Below, one piece after another: positions 61,527 to 64,000 of a stretch of DNA of 64,000 nucleotides. Where the stretch lies: assembly GCA_035606915.1 (NCBI GenBank), contig DATNDU010000084.1, positions 22,759 through 86,758 on the forward strand, read 5' to 3'. The stretch comes from Roseiarcus sp035606915 (GTDB taxonomy: Bacteria > Pseudomonadota > Alphaproteobacteria > Rhizobiales > Beijerinckiaceae). The notes beneath the pieces are model-generated. The model was not told the DNA's origin. It did no database searches and was given only the letters and a program-made list of their open reading frames with translations. Each line of letters starts with the position of its first letter. The first letter of the stretch is position 1. The position numbers and the translations under genes were made by a program.

Positions 61527-62146
61527 TGCGCTCGCCAGCCGTCGAGCAGCGGGTAACCTTCGCCGGCGAGCAGCGCCGCCGTCTCGGCCAACGGCAAGCC
61601 GACGACATTGGCGTAGGAGCCGATGAGGCGGATGACGAAGGCGCCGGCGAAACCCTGGATGGCGTAGGCGCCGGCCTTGCCGCGCCATTCGCCGCTGTCG
61701 AGATAGGCCTCCAACTCGGCGCGCGACAGCCGCTTGAACCGCACCCGGCTTTCAACCAGCCGCGTGCGTTTCGCCCCTGTCGCGGTAATCAGCGCGATGC
61801 CGGTATAGACGCGATGCGCGCGGCCGGAGAGCAGCCGCAGACAATCCTCGGCCTCGTCGACGATCTCGGCTTTCGGCAAAATGCGGCGGCCGACGCAGAC
61901 GACGGTGTCGGCGGCAAGCGTCAGCGCGCCGGCAAGCTCCGGGCGGGTCGCGGCGACGGCGGCGGAGGCCGCCGCCTTCTCGCTCGCCAGCCGCAGCGCC
62001 AAGGCGCGCGGCGTTTCCGAGCGGCGCGGCGTCTCGTCGAGATCGGAGGGGATGACGGCGTCGGGGGAGACGCCGATTTGCCGCAACAGCGCCACCCGCC
62101 GGGGCGACCCGGAGGCGAGCACCAGGCAAGGGCCGGGCGCGCTCAA
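61523..62146 (-). CDS. maf: Maf family nucleoside triphosphate pyrophosphatase
   Basis: 207 residues from a TTG start. LVLASGSPRRVALLRQIG is the family entry, followed by LASEKA, LAADTVV with the catalytic Asp, GKAGAYAIQGFAGAF and GSYANVVGLPL. Maf proteins hydrolyse dTTP, UTP or modified nucleotides and are linked to septum control. It lies 10 bases after infA. Confidence 0.94.
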   Translation of the reverse strand: MSAPGPCLVLASGSPRRVALLRQIGVSPDAVIPSDLDETPRRSETPRALALRLASEKAAASAAVAATRPELAGALTLAADTVVCVGRRILPKAEIVDEAEDCLRLLSGRAHRVYTGIALITATGAKRTRLVESRVRFKRLSRAELEAYLDSGEWRGKAGAYAIQGFAGAFVIRLIGSYANVVGLPLAETAALLAGEGYPLLDGWRAQ

Positions 62147-62156
62147 CTGCGCACGC

Positions 62157-62375
62157 CTATTTGAAGCGATAGGTGATGCGACCCTTGGTGAGGTCGTAGG
62201 GCGTCATTTCAACAAGCACTTTGTCGCCCGCCAGCACGCGGATGCGGTTCTTGCGCATCTTGCCTGCGGTATGGGCGATGATCTCGTGCTCGTTCTCCAG
62301 CTTGACGCGAAATGTCGCGTTCGGCAGCAGTTCGACCACGTAGCCCGGAAACTCCAGCAGTTCTTCTTTCGACAT
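62157..62375 (-). CDS. infA: Translation initiation factor IF-1
   Basis: 72 residues, the standard length, an OB fold with KEELLEFPGYVVELLPNATFRVKLENEHEIIAHTAGKMRKNRIRVLAGDKV and MTPYDLTKGRITYRFK at the end. GAAAGG stands before the ATG. It assists ribosome subunit joining with IF-2 and IF-3. First gene of the infA-maf-yacG unit. Confidence 0.98.
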   Translation of the reverse strand: MSKEELLEFPGYVVELLPNATFRVKLENEHEIIAHTAGKMRKNRIRVLAGDKVLVEMTPYDLTKGRITYRFK

Positions 62376-62449
62376 CTGAACCTTTCTTACCCCTCGCCGG
62401 CTCGCGGCGGCGGGAACCTATAGGATTCCGTTTCGTCCGGAAATGGCTT

Positions 62450-63253
62450 TTATGCGCTCCCGCGCTGCCGGCGCTGCTCGGCCTCAAGTCGCCGGAACCG
62501 TCGGATCGCGAAGGGAATGCTGCCGAGATAAAAGGCAGCGAGCGCCACCAGCGCCAGCAGCGGGAAATAGGCGATCGACAGCAAAGCCGCAACAACGCCG
62601 ATCAGCGCCACGGCCACATATTCGCGTGGCACGCGGCCGATTGCCTTGCCGGAGAAATGCGGCACCTGGCTCGCCATCAGAATCGCGATCGCCAGCACAT
62701 AGACCGCCTCAAGGCCGAGCCAGCCGCGCGCCAGACCGCCGGGCCCGCCCTCGCCGAGCACCGTCAGATAGACCGGCAGCAGCCCGACCACCGCCCCCGC
62801 CGGGGCCGGCATGCCGACGAAAAACCCCTTGCGCCAGGCGGGATCGCTGGGATCGTCGCTCATCACGTTGAACCGCGCCAGTCGCAGCGCGCAGGCGATC
62901 GAGAACAGCAAGCAGATGAGCCAGCCGAGCCCGCGCAGGCTCGACAGCCCCGCGACATAGAGCACGATCGCCGGGGCGACGCCGAAATCGACGAAATCGG
63001 CTAACGAATCGAGTTCCGCCCCGAAGCGCGACGTACCCTTCAGCGCCCGCGCGATGCGGCCGTCGAGCCCGTCGAGCACCGCGGCGGCGGCGATCGCCAT
63101 CACCGCCCAGTCGATCGCGCCCTCGAAGGCGAAGCGAATCGCGGTGACGCCGGCCGACAGCGCGATCAAGGTCACCACATTGGGGACCAGCATGCGCAGC
63201 GGCACGCCGCCAAAGTGCGCGCGGTCCGACCTATCGGGCGCCGGAGCGTCCAT
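62450..63253 (-). CDS. pssA: CDP-diacylglycerol-serine O-phosphatidyltransferase
   Basis: 267 residues with about seven membrane helices. The CDP-alcohol motif appears as DGLDGRIARALKGTSRFGAELDSLADFVDFGVAPA (DGxxAR-type followed by GxxxDxxxD). It makes phosphatidylserine, which Psd then decarboxylates. It follows psd by three bases, a typical pair. The tail from about 245 is basic and glutamine-rich. Confidence 0.94.
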   Translation of the reverse strand: MDAPAPDRSDRAHFGGVPLRMLVPNVVTLIALSAGVTAIRFAFEGAIDWAVMAIAAAAVLDGLDGRIARALKGTSRFGAELDSLADFVDFGVAPAIVLYVAGLSSLRGLGWLICLLFSIACALRLARFNVMSDDPSDPAWRKGFFVGMPAPAGAVVGLLPVYLTVLGEGGPGGLARGWLGLEAVYVLAIAILMASQVPHFSGKAIGRVPREYVAVALIGVVAALLSIAYFPLLALVALAAFYLGSIPFAIRRFRRLEAEQRRQRGSA

Positions 63254-63256
63254 CGC

Positions 63257-63955
63257 TCACCCCTTGCTGAACAGGCGTTGCGGCTCGTCGGCGCGCGCCA
63301 GCGCGATGACGGTCTCGCCGGCGACGCAGCGGCTACCAACGCCGATAATGACGCCGACCGCGTCCGGCAGATAGACGTCGACGCGCGAGCCGAAGCGGAT
63401 GAGGCCGAAGCGGTCGCCGGCCCCGAGGCGCGCGCCCTCCTGGGTGAAGCAGACGATGCGGCGCGCCACCAGCCCGGCGATCTGCACGACGCCGAAGCGC
63501 CCGGCGGCAGCGTCGATGACGAGGCCGTTGCGCTCGTTGTCCTCGCTCGCCTTGTCGAGATCGGCGCTCAGGAACAGGCCCGGCCGGTAGGAGACGCGGA
63601 TGACGCGGCCTTCGACCGGGGCGCGGTTCACATGGCAGTCGAACACGCTCATGAAGATCGAGATCTTGGTCATCGGCGCCCCACCGAGGCCGAGATCGGG
63701 CGGCGGCGGCGCGGCGCCGACGAAACACACCCGCCCATCGGCGGGGGCGACGACGAGGTCGGCGCGGATAGGCGTCACCCGCGCCGGATCACGGAAGAAA
63801 TAGGCGCACCACAGCGTCACCACGAAGGCGACCCAGCCGAGCGGCGCATAAAGCCACCACAGCACCAGCGTCGCCAGCGCGAAGCCGCCGAGAAAGGGGT
63901 AACCTTCCGGGTGGATCGGGGCGAGTTGGTCGCGAATGGATTTCATCACCGCCAT
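63257..63955 (-). CDS. psd: Phosphatidylserine decarboxylase proenzyme
   Basis: 232 residues, the short (type III) form common in alphaproteobacteria. Two membrane helices near residues 20-55 precede APADGRV, FMSVFDCHVNRAP, and the self-cleavage region FGLIRFGSRVDVYLP, where Gly-Ser splits to form the pyruvoyl group. GAGG stands five bases before the ATG at 63955. With pssA it makes phosphatidylethanolamine. Confidence 0.95.
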   Translation of the reverse strand: MAVMKSIRDQLAPIHPEGYPFLGGFALATLVLWWLYAPLGWVAFVVTLWCAYFFRDPARVTPIRADLVVAPADGRVCFVGAAPPPPDLGLGGAPMTKISIFMSVFDCHVNRAPVEGRVIRVSYRPGLFLSADLDKASEDNERNGLVIDAAAGRFGVVQIAGLVARRIVCFTQEGARLGAGDRFGLIRFGSRVDVYLPDAVGVIIGVGSRCVAGETVIALARADEPQRLFSKG

Positions 63956-64000
63956 GCGGACCTCAAGGCTTGCGAAAGCCCCGCCTTTTGGCGCCGATGG

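Overview
The window is GC-rich DNA with dense, short-spaced genes. It looks like a chromosomal piece of an alphaproteobacterium of the Hyphomicrobiales (Rhizobiales). The basis is the flagellar order motA-fliM-fliN-fliG-flhB facing flgF-fliI, the ATPase zeta-inhibitor family (DUF1476), DUF3126, DUF2865, the small PAS family PF07310, and the order infA-maf-yacG. The genus cannot be fixed from the sequence. No rRNA, tRNA, CRISPR array or intact insertion sequence was seen.

Layout. 1-5.9 kb: a cobalamin riboswitch, already under way at base 1, leads into a GbcA-like Rieske oxygenase; then a DUF2865 protein, an AsmA-family protein, a CitE-like lyase and hspQ. 6-13.6 kb: an invasion-associated-B-like protein, a YejA-type peptide-binding protein, a FrnE-like DsbA protein, a double GNAT acetyltransferase, a renal-type dipeptidase and a stand-alone LplT-like transporter. 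13.7-21.2 kb (minus strand): a PAS histidine kinase, pepN, murI and a pseudo-protease with a peptidoglycan-binding domain. 21.2-28.6 kb: an alpha-2-macroglobulin gene and pbpC, the latter cut by an in-frame amber codon. 28.6-33 kb (minus): dnaB, an ICMT-like methyltransferase, glmU and a rhomboid protease. 33-37.6 kb: a PAS protein, a double PilZ protein, a small secreted protein, gamma-carbonic anhydrase, a tandem DUF3126 protein and cysE, with two copies of a hairpin repeat placed directly after stop codons.

37.6-39.6 kb is a scar-like, partly AT-rich accessory stretch. It holds antitoxin remnants, an 86-bp duplication of the end of a neighbouring gene, and a PilZ gene broken at a run of eleven G. 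That run looks like a phase-variable (slippage) switch and is the most striking signal here.

39.6-45.4 kb is a catabolic locus: a metal-dependent cyclase/hydrolase and a fumarylacetoacetase-fold hydrolase face a complete NMT1/SsuA-type ABC importer that includes its own GntR regulator. 45.5-56.1 kb is motility: a chemoreceptor with a CheR/CheB tether, a MarR regulator, a PilZ protein, the flagellar switch, motor and export genes, and two uncharacterised partners. 56.3-64 kb is housekeeping: gyrB, a divergent polysaccharide deacetylase, rppH, the zeta inhibitor, xseB, yacG, maf, infA, pssA and psd.

Three PilZ genes, two of them outside the flagellar cluster, suggest that c-di-GMP control of motility or surface behaviour is a theme of the region. 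All functions are inferred by reading motifs and remembered family features; no database search was run.
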